From contig NZ_CP114013.1 of assembly GCF_028416635.1 (NCBI RefSeq), positions 4,774,001 to 4,838,000 on the forward strand: a DNA stretch of 64,000 nt, given 5' to 3'. Source of the stretch: Baekduia alba (GTDB taxonomy: Bacteria; Actinomycetota; Thermoleophilia; Solirubrobacterales; Solirubrobacteraceae). This document shows positions 53,253-61,249 of this stretch, piece after piece. Each line of letters begins with the position of its first letter. Position 1 is the stretch's first letter. A program made the position numbers and the translations under genes. A model generated the notes under the pieces. That model did not search any database and was not told where the DNA came from. It was given only the letters and a program-made list of their open reading frames with translations.

Positions 53253-53837
53253 ATGACCGGTGCACGCATTCCGAAGGCGACCGGGCTCCAGGCGCGCCTC
53301 GCCGTCTGGGCCAGCCGGCGCAAGCTCGGGCCCGAGGCGGCCGACTCCGCCGCGATCTACGCCCAGAACCCGCGCCTGCTGCGCTGGTTCGCGCTGTATG
53401 ACCAAGCGGTGACGAAGTCGCGGCACGTGCCCGAAAAGCTCCACAAGCTCGCCGAGCTGAAGGCCGCGACCGTCGTGGAGTGCGAGTTCTGCATCGACAT
53501 CGGCTCGGCGCTCGCCCGCGAGTCCGGCCTGACCGACGCCCAGCTCCTCGCGCTCCACGACCCGGAGCCGTCCGGGCTGTTCGACGCCGACGAGCTCCTG
53601 GTGATCGGCTACGCGCGGAGCATGACCCTCACCCCGCCCGAGGTCGACGACGCGACCGTCGCCGCCCTCCGCGCCCGCTTCGGCGACGCCGGCGTCTTCG
53701 AGCTCACCTACGCGATCGCGTGGGAGAACGTCCGCGCCCGCACCAACTCCGCCCTCGCGCTCGAGCCCGGCGGCTTCAGCACCGGCCAGGTCTGCGCCCT
53801 GCCCGCCACGGCGCACGCGCCGGCGACCGCGGCCTGA
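53253..53837 (+). CDS. Carboxymuconolactone decarboxylase/AhpD-like protein
   Basis: A 194-residue all-helical protein. VVECEFCIDIGSALARESG has the CxxC pair (C-E-F-C) of AhpD-like proteins, where two Cys support peroxidase-linked redox chemistry; the following Asp replaces the usual His. LVIGYARSMTLTPPEV and FELTYAIAWENVRARTN complete the CMD domain. It could be a peroxidase accessory or a decarboxylase-like protein. It is followed by a strong hairpin and a tRNA gene on the other strand. Confidence 0.82.
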   Translation: MTGARIPKATGLQARLAVWASRRKLGPEAADSAAIYAQNPRLLRWFALYDQAVTKSRHVPEKLHKLAELKAATVVECEFCIDIGSALARESGLTDAQLLALHDPEPSGLFDADELLVIGYARSMTLTPPEVDDATVAALRARFGDAGVFELTYAIAWENVRARTNSALALEPGGFSTGQVCALPATAHAPATAA

Positions 53838-53844
53838 GAACGAC

Positions 53845-53874
53845 GAAGGGCCGCCTCGGGTCGAGCGGCCCTTC
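53845..53874. terminator. 10-bp hairpin between the AhpD-like gene and tRNA-Pro
   Basis: GAAGGGCCGC (53845-53854) and GCGGCCCTTC (53865-53874) pair perfectly across a 10-nt loop. It sits between a plus-strand stop at 53837 and the 3' end of the minus-strand tRNA at 53887, so it likely stops transcription in both directions. Read on the minus strand it is followed by GTCGTTCTC, a weak T-rich tail. Confidence 0.6.
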
Positions 53875-53886
53875 TGGTGCTGCGTA

Positions 53887-53960
53887 TCGGGGCGCCCGGA
53901 TTCGAACCGGGGACCTCGCCGACCCGAACGGCGCGCGCTACCAGGCTGCGCCACGCCCCG
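53887..53960 (-). tRNA. tRNA-Pro (anticodon CGG)
   Basis: On the minus strand a 74-nt cloverleaf can be drawn: acceptor CGGGGCG/CGCCCCG with discriminator A, D arm GCGC-AGCCTGGTA-GCGC, anticodon stem CGCCG/CGGCG with loop TTCGGGT (anticodon CGG, reading CCG codons), and T arm CCCGG-TTCGAAT-CCGGG. The 3' CCA is not encoded. It reads the main Pro codon of this GC-rich genome. Confidence 0.93.
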
Positions 53961-53975
53961 AGGTACCGAGCCAGT

Positions 53976-54218
53976 CTACTCGGACGTGCCCGCGACGGCC
54001 TTGTAGTACCGAACGGCCAGGCCGGTGACCAGCGTCTGGAGCGCCGCGTCGAGCGCCGCACCCTCGCGCTCGGACCAGCGCGCGAGCCCCTCGTCCTCGA
54101 TCGCCTGCGCCTCGGCGATCACGTCGTCGCACAGCTCCGGGTGCTGGTCGGCGAAGAAGGCGCCGATCGAGTAAAGCCCGGTGTCCGTCAGGGACCCGAG
54201 GAGATCCTCGTCGCTCAC
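53976..54218 (-). CDS. Small protein coupled to the ECF sigma factor, unknown function
   Basis: An 80-residue protein starting at GTG 54218, whose codon overlaps the TGA of the sigma factor gene (GTGA). It is mostly helical and acidic: SDEDLLGSLTDTGLYSIGAFF, then DDVIAEAQAIEDEGLARWSE and a tail ending AVRYYKAVAGTSE. No membrane helix or zinc-binding motif is seen. Coupling to the sigma factor suggests a regulatory or accessory role, but no family is recognised. Confidence 0.65.
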   Translation of the reverse strand: MSDEDLLGSLTDTGLYSIGAFFADQHPELCDDVIAEAQAIEDEGLARWSEREGAALDAALQTLVTGLAVRYYKAVAGTSE

Positions 54219-55963
54219 TTGCCTCCGCCGAGGAGGCCGGTCGCCGCGTCGGTCAGGCCGGTCGTCACCTTGTCGACCGTATCGCCCACCGCGGCGCCCG
54301 TCTGCTTGACCGCTTCGCCGGCCTGCCCGCCGACGGTTCCGCCGAGCACGTCGGTCGCGCCGGACACGACCTGCCCCGCCGTCTGCGGCGGCGGCGTGCT
54401 CGCCGGCTGCGTGAGCGGCGCGAGGCTCGGCTGGATCAGCGGCTGCGGCGCCGCCGCCCCGCCGCCACCGGTGGCCGCGCCGGCCGCGCCGGTCGCCGCG
54501 GCCGCGGTCTGGTCGACCGCGCTGGTCAGCGGATCGGTCGCGCCGCTGGCCGGCTTCTTGGCGCTCGACGACGACCCACCGCCGCCACCCGGCTTGGACG
54601 CCGACGACGCGCTCTCGCCGCCGCCACCGCCGCCGGAGGAGCTCCCCGAGCCGCTCGACCCGGACGTCCCACCGCCGCCGCTCGACGGCGTCCCGGCGCC
54701 GCCACCGCTGAAGGTCCCGGTGCCGCTGGCGTGCTGCCCACCGGCCGCGCCCGCGGCGCTCCGGCCCGCGCTGCCCGCCGAGCTCGTGTGCGACGAGGAC
54801 CCGGCGCCACCGCCGGCCGCCCGCGCCACCACCGTGCGCCGTGCGCCGCCGCCCGCGGCACCCGTCGCGGCCGCGGGCGAGCCGCCGCTCGCGGCGCGCT
54901 CGACCACCGGCGCCGCCCGGTGCTGCGCGCCGCCGCCATCGCTCACGTGCTTGGCCGCGCCCGCGCCGACGCCCGCGACCGCCACCGCCGTCGCGACCGC
55001 CGTCGCCTTCATCCACCCGGCCATCGTCGGCTCGCCGTACTGGGCGGCGGCCAGCGACGCCTTCGCAAGAGCCGGCGCGTGCTGCGCCGCGTCCGACGTG
55101 CCGCCCCCACCGAACCAGCGGCGCTTGATGAACGCCGGGATCGGCAGCAGCGCGCCGAGCTTCGCGCGCACCGGACGCCGCGCCAGCGCGCCCGCGTCCA
55201 GCCCGGCCATGACCGCGTGCCGGCGGCACGGATGGCAGTGCGACACGTGCGAGGAGAGGCGGCGCTGGTCGCGCATCCCCAGGCGCCCGCCGGCCTCGAC
55301 GCCGCGCCCGATGACCTCCTGGATCCGCAGGCAGCGCTCGCCGGTCTTCAGCTCTTCGTACTCCTCGGTCAGCCGGCGGCGCGCGCGGAACAGCGTGGAC
55401 TCGACCGACGGCCGCGACATGCCGAGCTGCTCGCCGATCTCGCGGTAGGACAGGCCTTCCAGCTCGCGCATCACGAGGATCTGGTGGTGCGCGTCGGACA
55501 GACCGCCGAACGCGCCCGTCAGGTTCGCGAGGTTCTGCTTGCCCTCGACCGCGGCCTCGGGCGTGGGCGCGGTCGCGTGCAGCTTGCCGTGGTCGGCCGG
55601 GGCGAGCCCGTGACCGTCGTCGGCGTCGATCGACACCTCCTCGGTCCGCTTCGCGCGGCGGAACGCGTCGATGCACGCGTTCTTGGCGATCTCGTAGACC
55701 CACGGCTTGAACGCGATCTCGCGGTCGGTCTGCCGCATGCGGCGCAGCGCGCTGACGAAGACCTCCTGCGTGAGGTCCTCCGCCCGTCCGTGGTCGTGGA
55801 CCATGCCGAAGATGTAGGCGCTGATCCGCCGGTGATAGCGGTGATACAGGCGCTCGAAGGCGTGATCGTCCCCGGCGCGAACGGCCTGCACCAGATCATG
55901 ATCCGTGACGTCAGGTCGGCTCCGCGCGGTGGCGGAGACGCCCGGAGCGGCGAGCGTTGCCAA
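54215..55963 (-). CDS. ECF sigma factor with fused zinc-finger, membrane helix and Gly/Ser-rich tail
   Basis: About 582 residues. Residues 15-190 are an ECF sigma factor: DHAFERLYHRYHRRISAYIFGMVHDHGRAEDLTQEVFVSALRRM (in part), WVYEIAKNACIDAFRR, and region 4 ELEGLSYREIGEQLGMSRPSVESTLFRARRRL (in part). An H-x3-C-x2-C motif follows (HVSHCHPC, about residue 240), a transmembrane helix (MKATAVATAVAVAGVGAGAA, about 314-335), then about 245 residues of Gly/Ser/Ala-rich sequence likely outside the cell. The start is put at TTG 55963; an upstream TTG at 56053 would begin before the TACAGT -10 near 56020. It has the same architecture as the gene at 33949. Confidence 0.83.
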   Translation of the reverse strand: MATLAAPGVSATARSRPDVTDHDLVQAVRAGDDHAFERLYHRYHRRISAYIFGMVHDHGRAEDLTQEVFVSALRRMRQTDREIAFKPWVYEIAKNACIDAFRRAKRTEEVSIDADDGHGLAPADHGKLHATAPTPEAAVEGKQNLANLTGAFGGLSDAHHQILVMRELEGLSYREIGEQLGMSRPSVESTLFRARRRLTEEYEELKTGERCLRIQEVIGRGVEAGGRLGMRDQRRLSSHVSHCHPCRRHAVMAGLDAGALARRPVRAKLGALLPIPAFIKRRWFGGGGTSDAAQHAPALAKASLAAAQYGEPTMAGWMKATAVATAVAVAGVGAGAAKHVSDGGGAQHRAAPVVERAASGGSPAAATGAAGGGARRTVVARAAGGGAGSSSHTSSAGSAGRSAAGAAGGQHASGTGTFSGGGAGTPSSGGGGTSGSSGSGSSSGGGGGGESASSASKPGGGGGSSSSAKKPASGATDPLTSAVDQTAAAATGAAGAATGGGGAAAPQPLIQPSLAPLTQPASTPPPQTAGQVVSGATDVLGGTVGGQAGEAVKQTGAAVGDTVDKVTTGLTDAATGLLGGGK

Positions 55964-56043
55964 GATCCCAGTCCCTGTCTGCCCCTCGGCGGCGACTCCC
56001 CAGTGGCCGCGATTGAGGGAACTGTAGCGTTTCCCATACCCAC

Positions 56044-56793
56044 ATGCCAGCAATCACCGACCTCATCGCCCACCTGGACCGGCTGCTTGCGGTCGACGAG
56101 TTCCATGACTACGGCCCCAACGGCCTCCAGGTACCCGGACCTGCCGAAGTTCAGACAGTCGTCACCGGCGTCTCCGCGAACGGGCAGCTGATCGACGCGG
56201 CCGTGGCGGAGGGCGCGGACCTCGTCGTGGTCCACCACGGCCTTTATTGGCGCGGCGATCCTCAGGCGATCACGCCGCTGCTGCACCGGCGGCTCAAGCC
56301 GCTGCTGGTCAACGACGTCGCCCTCGCCGCCTACCACCTGCCGCTCGACGCGCACCGCGAGCACGGCAACAACGCGCTGCTGGCCGAGCGGATCGGCGGC
56401 GGGACCGACGCACGCCGCTTCGCGGACCTCGGCGTGGCGATCACCTTCCCGGAGCCGATCGCCATCGACGAGCTCACCGCGCGCGTCCGCGACGCGGTCG
56501 ACGGCCGCGAGCCGCTGGTCATCCCGGCCGGCCCGCGCGAGATCCGGACGCTCGGCATCGTCACCGGGGCGGCCAGCGACGCCGTCCTGACCGCGATCGA
56601 CGACGGCCTCGACGCGTTCCTCACCGGCGAGCCCGCCGAGCGCGCGAACTCGATCGCCACCGACGCCGGCATCCACTTCCTCGCCGCCGGCCACCACGCG
56701 ACCGAGACCTTCGGCGTCCGCCGCCTCGGCGACCTCCTGGCGCGCGAGTTCGGCGTCCGGCACGTCTACGTGGACGTGCCGAACCCGATCTGA
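56044..56793 (+). CDS. NIF3-family (GTP cyclohydrolase I type 2 homologue) protein
   Basis: A 249-residue protein of the NIF3/YbgI family: DYGPNGLQVPG, the metal His pair in VVVHHGLYWRG, AAYHLPLDAHREHGNNALLAE, and the C-terminal FLAAGHHATETFGVRRLG with a third set of metal ligands. Family members are toroidal hexamers with a di-metal centre, and their cellular role remains unclear. It is divergent from the sigma factor and overlaps the opposing MocR gene by 28 nt at the 3' end. Confidence 0.88.
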   Translation: MPAITDLIAHLDRLLAVDEFHDYGPNGLQVPGPAEVQTVVTGVSANGQLIDAAVAEGADLVVVHHGLYWRGDPQAITPLLHRRLKPLLVNDVALAAYHLPLDAHREHGNNALLAERIGGGTDARRFADLGVAITFPEPIAIDELTARVRDAVDGREPLVIPAGPREIRTLGIVTGAASDAVLTAIDDGLDAFLTGEPAERANSIATDAGIHFLAAGHHATETFGVRRLGDLLAREFGVRHVYVDVPNPI

Positions 56794-58157
56794 GCCAGCG
56801 CCCGGACGGCCGGGTCGATCGACGGCTCGGGCAGGTTCGCGTAGCCGAGCAGGACGCGCGAGACGCCGCCGTGCTCGTAGCCGAAGACGCCGATCCCGCC
56901 GGCCCAGGCGCGCGCCAGGAACGGGCCGAGCGCGACCCCGTCGGGCAGCCGCCCGGACACGTGCAGCCCCGCGGAGATCCCCTCGATCTCGACCGCCGGC
57001 ACGTGCTCGTCCAAGGCCACCATCAACGCGTCGCGCCGGCGCCGGTAGACCCCGCGCATGCGCCGCAGGTGGCGGTCGAGCTCGCCGTGCGCGATGAACC
57101 GGGCCAGCGCGAGCTGGTCGAGCTGTGGGCTCCCGGCGTCCGCCAGCGCCTTGGCCTCCGAGACGCCCTCGAGGAGCTCCGGTGCGACCACCATCCACCC
57201 GAGCCGCAGCGCCGGCGCCAGCGTCTTGGACGACGAGCCCAGGTACGTGACCCGCGCGGGCGCGAGCGCCTGCAGCGCGCCCACGGGGTCGCGGTCGAAG
57301 CGGTACTCGCCGTCGTAGTCGTCCTCGATGATCCAGCCGCCGCGCGCCGCGGCCCACTCGACCAGCGCGGCCCGCCGCTCCGGCGCCAGCGCCATCCCGC
57401 GCGGGTACTGGTGCGTCGGCGTCGTCAGGACCGCGCCGACGCCGGCGCCGTCCAGCGCGTCGACGACCAGGCCGCCGTCGTCGATCGGGATCGGCACGAC
57501 CCGCAGCCCCTCGCGCGCGAGGATCATCCGGTGCGGCGCGAAGCCCGGGTCCTCGACCGCGACGCGCTCGACGCCCGCGCGCCGCAGCGTCCGCGCCAGC
57601 AGCGCGATCGCCTGCGTGATCCCCGTGACGACCACGATCTCCGCCGGCTCGGCCGCCACGCCGCGGGCGCGACCGAGGTAGGACGCGAGCGTCGCGCGCA
57701 GCGGCGCCGCGCCGACGCGGTCGCCGTAGTTCAGCGACGCGTCCGGGATCTCGCGCAGCGTGTCGCGCAGCGCCGCCAGCCACGCGCGCCGCGGGAACGC
57801 CGACAGGTCGGCGGCGAGCGTCCGGAAGTCGAAGCGCACGGGCGGCGCGAGCACCTCCTCCTTCGGCGGCTCCGGGTCGTGCATCGCGACGGTCGCCACG
57901 CGCGTCGCGGCACCGGGGCGCGCGACCAGGAACCCTTCGGCGACCAGCTGCGCGTAGGCCTCGACGACGACGCCGCGCGACACGCCGAGCTCGGCCGCCA
58001 GCGCCCGCGTGGACGGCAGGGCCGTGTCCGCGTGCAGCGTGCCGCGGCGGATCGCGTCGCGCAGCTGATCCTCGAGCTGGGCGCGGAGCGGCCGCTCGCC
58101 GTCGCGGTCGACGGAGACGAGGAGGTCGATGCCGAGGCGCTGGACCGAGGTCACCAC
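56766..58157 (-). CDS. MocR-family (GntR plus aminotransferase) regulator
   Basis: A 463-residue fusion: a GntR winged helix at residues about 15-85 (LEDQLRDAIRRGTLHADTALPSTRALAAELGVSRGVVVEAYAQL, in part) and a fold-type I PLP aminotransferase-like domain (VVTGITQAIALLARTL; DDYDGEYRFDRD; PLP Lys in YLGSSSKTLAPALRLGW). PdxR and TauR types use PLP or an aldimine as the signal. The start is one of two adjacent GTGs. No vitamin B6 gene is adjacent, so its target is open. Confidence 0.87.
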   Translation of the reverse strand: MVTSVQRLGIDLLVSVDRDGERPLRAQLEDQLRDAIRRGTLHADTALPSTRALAAELGVSRGVVVEAYAQLVAEGFLVARPGAATRVATVAMHDPEPPKEEVLAPPVRFDFRTLAADLSAFPRRAWLAALRDTLREIPDASLNYGDRVGAAPLRATLASYLGRARGVAAEPAEIVVVTGITQAIALLARTLRRAGVERVAVEDPGFAPHRMILAREGLRVVPIPIDDGGLVVDALDGAGVGAVLTTPTHQYPRGMALAPERRAALVEWAAARGGWIIEDDYDGEYRFDRDPVGALQALAPARVTYLGSSSKTLAPALRLGWMVVAPELLEGVSEAKALADAGSPQLDQLALARFIAHGELDRHLRRMRGVYRRRRDALMVALDEHVPAVEIEGISAGLHVSGRLPDGVALGPFLARAWAGGIGVFGYEHGGVSRVLLGYANLPEPSIDPAVRALAQIGFGTST

Positions 58158-58223
58158 CAGGACTCTTGCACGTCGGTTTTCCGTCGCGTGTCGGACCGGA
58201 AACCGTGCGTTTGCCGAATGGGC

Positions 58224-58252
58224 TTGTCGCCGTCCGCGCAGGGCGCTACGTT
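58224..58252 (+). promoter_or_regulatory. Sigma-70-type promoter TTGTCG-N17-TACGTT
   Basis: TTGTCG (58224-58229) and TACGTT (58247-58252) are exactly 17 nt apart. Transcription would start near 58259, giving a 30-nt leader with the AGGAGG ribosome-binding site at 58278-58283. Confidence 0.6.
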
Positions 58253-58277
58253 GCATCCGTCACCAACTCCCCCACAT

Positions 58278-58283
58278 AGGAGG
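58278..58283 (+). promoter_or_regulatory. Consensus ribosome-binding site AGGAGG deciding a start
   Basis: AGGAGG is 1 nt from an ATG at 58285 but 7 nt from the next in-frame ATG at 58291. Normal spacing selects the second, so translation starts at 58291. Confidence 0.7.
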
Positions 58284-58290
58284 CATGCCG

Positions 58291-58476
58291 ATGGCTATCC
58301 ACCTCACGCCGACCGAGATGGCTCGCGAGTCCGGTCTCGAACGGCGGGACGTAATCGCCAAGTGCATGGAGATGGGTGTCCCGATCTTCCAGGGACGCAT
58401 CGACAAGACCCTCTTCCTCGCGTCGCTCGAGGACACGTTCGGGGTCCTGGGCCAGGAGGCCGAGGCCACCGCCTGA
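58291..58476 (+). CDS. 61-residue protein with putative HTH-like fold, unknown function
   Basis: MAIHLTPTEMARESGLERRD leads into IAKCMEMGVPIFQGRIDKTLF and a short tail. The pattern is helix-helix-turn followed by a strand pair, as in small MerR/excisionase-type helix-turn-helix proteins, but I do not recognise a family. It has the best promoter and ribosome-binding site in the window, so it is probably abundant. It precedes fadD by 88 nt in the same direction. Confidence 0.65.
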   Translation: MAIHLTPTEMARESGLERRDVIAKCMEMGVPIFQGRIDKTLFLASLEDTFGVLGQEAEATA

Positions 58477-58518
58477 CGCGGGGCCGATATGCCATTCGCG
58501 CGCACGGCGCGCGGACCT

Positions 58519-58544
58519 TAGACTCCGCCTCTGACACGGTGTCA
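58519..58544 (+). promoter_or_regulatory. fadD promoter with overlapping palindrome
   Basis: A -10-like TAGACT (58519-58524) is followed by TGACAC-G-GTGTCA (58532-58544), a perfect 13-nt palindrome covering the expected transcription start. A repressor could bind here. A GGAGGAG ribosome-binding site follows at about 58551. Confidence 0.5.
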
Positions 58545-58563
58545 ACGCAGGAGGAGGAGCACC

Positions 58564-60348
58564 ATGGAGGCTGGCACCACGCCCGCCGAGGGGACCGGGT
58601 CGGCGACCATCGCGGACCTGTGCGCGGCGGCCGCTGCCCGGTACGGCGACCAGATCGCGATCAAGCACAAGGTCGACGGCGCGTGGCGTGACGTCACCTT
58701 CGCCCAGGTCGGCGAGATCGTGCAGGAGATCGGGCTCGGCCTGGTCGCGTTGGGCCTGGAGCCCGGCGAGCGCGTCGCGATCCTGTGCAACACGCGCCCG
58801 GAGTGGGCCTACGCGGAGTTCGCGATCTCCTCCGCCGGCGGCGTCGCGGTCCCGATCTACCCCACCAACTCGCCCGAGGAGTGCGAGTGGGTGGCCGGGA
58901 ACTCCGAGTCGGTCTTCGTCGTGTGCGAGGACGCCGAGCAGGTGGCGAAGGTCGTCGCCGTGCGCGACCGGTTGCCGGCGCTGCGCCAGATCATCGTCGT
59001 CGATCCTTCCGGCGACGTCGCCGACGCCATCTCGCTCGACGACGTCCGAGGGCGCGGCAACCGCGACGAGGCGCAGGCGCTGGCCGACCGCACCGCCGCG
59101 GTCAGGCCCGACGACCCGTTCACCTTCATCTACACGTCGGGGACGACCGGGCCGCCGAAGGGCTGCGTGCTCACGCACGGCAACTACCGCTCGGTGCTCG
59201 ACATGGTCGAGGAGCGCGGGTCGATCGGCAGCGGCGGCGACCTCATCTACCTCTTCCTCCCGCTCGCCCACGCGTTCGCGCTGCTGATCCAGCTCAGCGC
59301 GGTCGACCTCGGCGTGCCGATCGCCTACTACGGCGGCGACACGAAGGCGATCGTCGGCGAGCTGATGGAGGTCAAGCCGACCTACCTGCCGTCGGTGCCG
59401 CGCATCTTCGAGAAGTTGTACACCTTGGCTCAGCAGCAGCTGACCGCGGCCGAGCTGGACACGATCCGCAGCGTCGGCGGCCAGATCCAGGATCTCGAGG
59501 TCCGGGGCGAGCCGGTGCCGGACGCGCTGCGCGAGTCGTTCGCCGAGCTGGCGCCGAAGGCCGCGTTCGTCAAGGGCCTGTTCGGCGGCCAGATCCGCGA
59601 GGCCGTCACCGGCGCCGCGCCGATCGCCCACGAGATCCTGGAGTTCTTCTGGGGCTGCGGGATCCCGGTGATGGAGGGCTACGGGATGACCGAGACGTCC
59701 ACGGTCGCCACCTCGTCGCGGCCCGAGGCGCATCGCTTCGGCTCCGTCGGCCGGCCGCTGGACGGCGTCGAGGTCAAGATCGCCGACGACGGCGAGCTCC
59801 TGATCAAGGGCGCGAACATCTTCCGCGGCTACTACAAGAACGACGACGCGTCGTTCGGCGCGGTCGACGCGGGTTGGCTGCACACCGGCGACCTCGGGTC
59901 GGTCGACGCCGACGGCTACGTGTACATCACAGGCCGTAAGAAGGACATCATCATCACGGCGGGCGGCAAGAACCTCACGCCGGCCAACCTGGAGAACGAC
60001 CTCAAGCAGACCCGCTGGGTCTCGCAGGCCGTGATGCACGGCGACCGCCGGCCCTACCCGGTGATGTTGATCACCTTGGACGAGGAGGAGATCGTCCCGT
60101 GGGCGGAGGCCCAGGGGATCGAGGACCGCTCGATCGCGGCGCTGGCCGAGAACGAGCAGGTCCGGGCGCTGCTCCAGGAGATCCTCGATGCCGCCAACGC
60201 GAAGTACGCGCAGGTCGAGCAGGTCAAGAAGTTCGCGATCCTCGACCACGACCTGAGCCAGGAGACCGGCGAGCTGACGCCGACGCTGAAGGTCAAGCGC
60301 AACGTGGTCAACGACAAGTACGCGTCGCTCTTCGACGAGCTGTACTGA
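58564..60348 (+). CDS. Long-chain acyl-CoA synthetase (AMP-forming)
   Basis: A 594-residue adenylating enzyme that activates fatty acids to acyl-CoA. FIYTSGTTGPPKGCVLTHGN is the AMP-binding P-loop, EGYGMTETSTV the adenine-binding region, GWLHTGDLGSVDADGYVYITGRKKDIIITAGGKN (in part) the hinge and C-terminal domain entry. GKN plus PANLEN is the A8-to-A10 region typical of FadD15-like enzymes; the catalytic C-terminal Lys lies in TPTLKVKR. It starts at ATG with a GGAGGAG ribosome-binding site. Its position by the thiolase, SCP2, crotonase and WS/DGAT genes supports lipid metabolism. Confidence 0.93.
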   Translation: MEAGTTPAEGTGSATIADLCAAAAARYGDQIAIKHKVDGAWRDVTFAQVGEIVQEIGLGLVALGLEPGERVAILCNTRPEWAYAEFAISSAGGVAVPIYPTNSPEECEWVAGNSESVFVVCEDAEQVAKVVAVRDRLPALRQIIVVDPSGDVADAISLDDVRGRGNRDEAQALADRTAAVRPDDPFTFIYTSGTTGPPKGCVLTHGNYRSVLDMVEERGSIGSGGDLIYLFLPLAHAFALLIQLSAVDLGVPIAYYGGDTKAIVGELMEVKPTYLPSVPRIFEKLYTLAQQQLTAAELDTIRSVGGQIQDLEVRGEPVPDALRESFAELAPKAAFVKGLFGGQIREAVTGAAPIAHEILEFFWGCGIPVMEGYGMTETSTVATSSRPEAHRFGSVGRPLDGVEVKIADDGELLIKGANIFRGYYKNDDASFGAVDAGWLHTGDLGSVDADGYVYITGRKKDIIITAGGKNLTPANLENDLKQTRWVSQAVMHGDRRPYPVMLITLDEEEIVPWAEAQGIEDRSIAALAENEQVRALLQEILDAANAKYAQVEQVKKFAILDHDLSQETGELTPTLKVKRNVVNDKYASLFDELY

Positions 60349-60367
60349 GCTCCGCCGGCCGCGCCGC

Positions 60368-60709
60368 CTAGCCCTGGCGCGTCGGGTCCTGCGAGAGGTC
60401 CGCGGTCGCGCGGACCTCGCGCTCGACGTAGCTGATCCGCACGTCGCTGGGTCGCGCGAGCAGCTCGCCGATGTGCTCGGCGTAGTAGGTGTAGTCGGCC
60501 GTGGCGTAGTGGGCGCGCAGCGCGGCCTCGTCGCACCAGCGGGTGGTCAGGACGTACTCGCCGACGTCGGCGCCGAGCGTCTGGGCGGCGGTCGCGCCGA
60601 GGCACCCGTCGGCGCCGGCCAGCCGCGTCGCATGCTCGGCGAGCAGGTCGCGCAGCTCGCTCGCGCGCCCGCCGAGGCCGTGGATCTCCGCATGGATCGT
60701 GAGGCTCAT
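60368..60709 (-). CDS. Antibiotic-biosynthesis-monooxygenase-type (ABM) protein
   Basis: A 113-residue small alpha/beta-barrel protein: MSLTIHAEIHGLGGRASELR, then LLAEHATRLAGADGCLGATAAQ, EYVLTTRWCDEAALRAHYA and HIGELLARPSDVRISYVER. ABM proteins are dimeric and include heme- and quinone-related monooxygenases; many have unknown roles. An in-frame ATG at 60721 adds four residues. It is divergent from the phosphoesterase gene. Confidence 0.78.
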   Translation of the reverse strand: MSLTIHAEIHGLGGRASELRDLLAEHATRLAGADGCLGATAAQTLGADVGEYVLTTRWCDEAALRAHYATADYTYYAEHIGELLARPSDVRISYVEREVRATADLSQDPTRQG

Positions 60710-60737
60710 CTCGCCCGGCATGGTGTCATGTGGCTCC

Positions 60738-61226
60738 GTGCCGTCCCAGTCCCCGTCCCGCTTCGTCGTCGGCCTGCACGACGCGACGACGCTGCACTTC
60801 GACCTCCGCCTCCAGTTCGGCGACGTCGCCCGGTCGTGGGCGGTGCCCAAGGGGCCGTCGCTGGATCCGACCGTCAAGCGCCTCGCGGTCCCGGTCGCCG
60901 ACCACGGGCTCGACGCCCTGGACTTCGAGGGCGTGCACGCGGGCTCCACGCGCGGGACCGGCGCGGTGATCGTCTGGGACGAGGGCACCTACGCCCTGCG
61001 CAGCGAGCGCGACGGGCACCTGTCGTTCGTGCTCGACGGCGAGAAGCTGCACGGCGCGTTCGCGCTGACCGAGACCGGGCCGCGGCGCTGGGTGCTCGTC
61101 AAGATGCGCGACGAGGCCGCGCTGCCGGGCTCCGACGTCGTCGCGGACGAGCCGCGGTCGGTGCGCTCGGGCCGGACCTGGCAGGAGGTCGCGCGCGGCG
61201 AGCCGGGTCGATCGGCCACGTCGTAG
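60738..61226 (+). CDS. Stand-alone LigD-type 3'-phosphoesterase domain protein
   Basis: A 162-residue protein matching the phosphoesterase domain of LigD: RFVVGLHDATTLHFDLRLQF holds the metal His and Asp ligands, WAVPKGPSLDP the substrate loop and VPVADHGLDALDFEG the final active-site block. In LigD this domain trims 3' ends during non-homologous end joining. No ligase, polymerase or Ku gene is here, so it works alone or with partners elsewhere. Starts: GTG 60738, or GTG 60723 adding five residues. Confidence 0.85.
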   Translation: MPSQSPSRFVVGLHDATTLHFDLRLQFGDVARSWAVPKGPSLDPTVKRLAVPVADHGLDALDFEGVHAGSTRGTGAVIVWDEGTYALRSERDGHLSFVLDGEKLHGAFALTETGPRRWVLVKMRDEAALPGSDVVADEPRSVRSGRTWQEVARGEPGRSATS

Positions 61227-61237
61227 GAACAAAGCCG

Positions 61238-61243
61238 TACGCT
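61238..61243 (+). promoter_or_regulatory. -10 element TACGCT for the membrane protein gene
   Basis: TACGCT begins 12 nt before the GTG at 61250. An earlier in-frame GTG at 61244 touches the hexamer and is too close to be the start of a leaderless message. Confidence 0.5.
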
Positions 61244-61249
61244 GTGGAG

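Noticed and set aside
53887-53960. tRNA-flanking attachment site for an integrated element
   Set aside because: No repeat of the tRNA 3' end or integrase gene is visible within the window.
58285-58290. ATG at 58285 as start of the 61-residue gene
   Set aside because: Only one base separates it from AGGAGG; the ATG at 58291 has normal 7-nt spacing.
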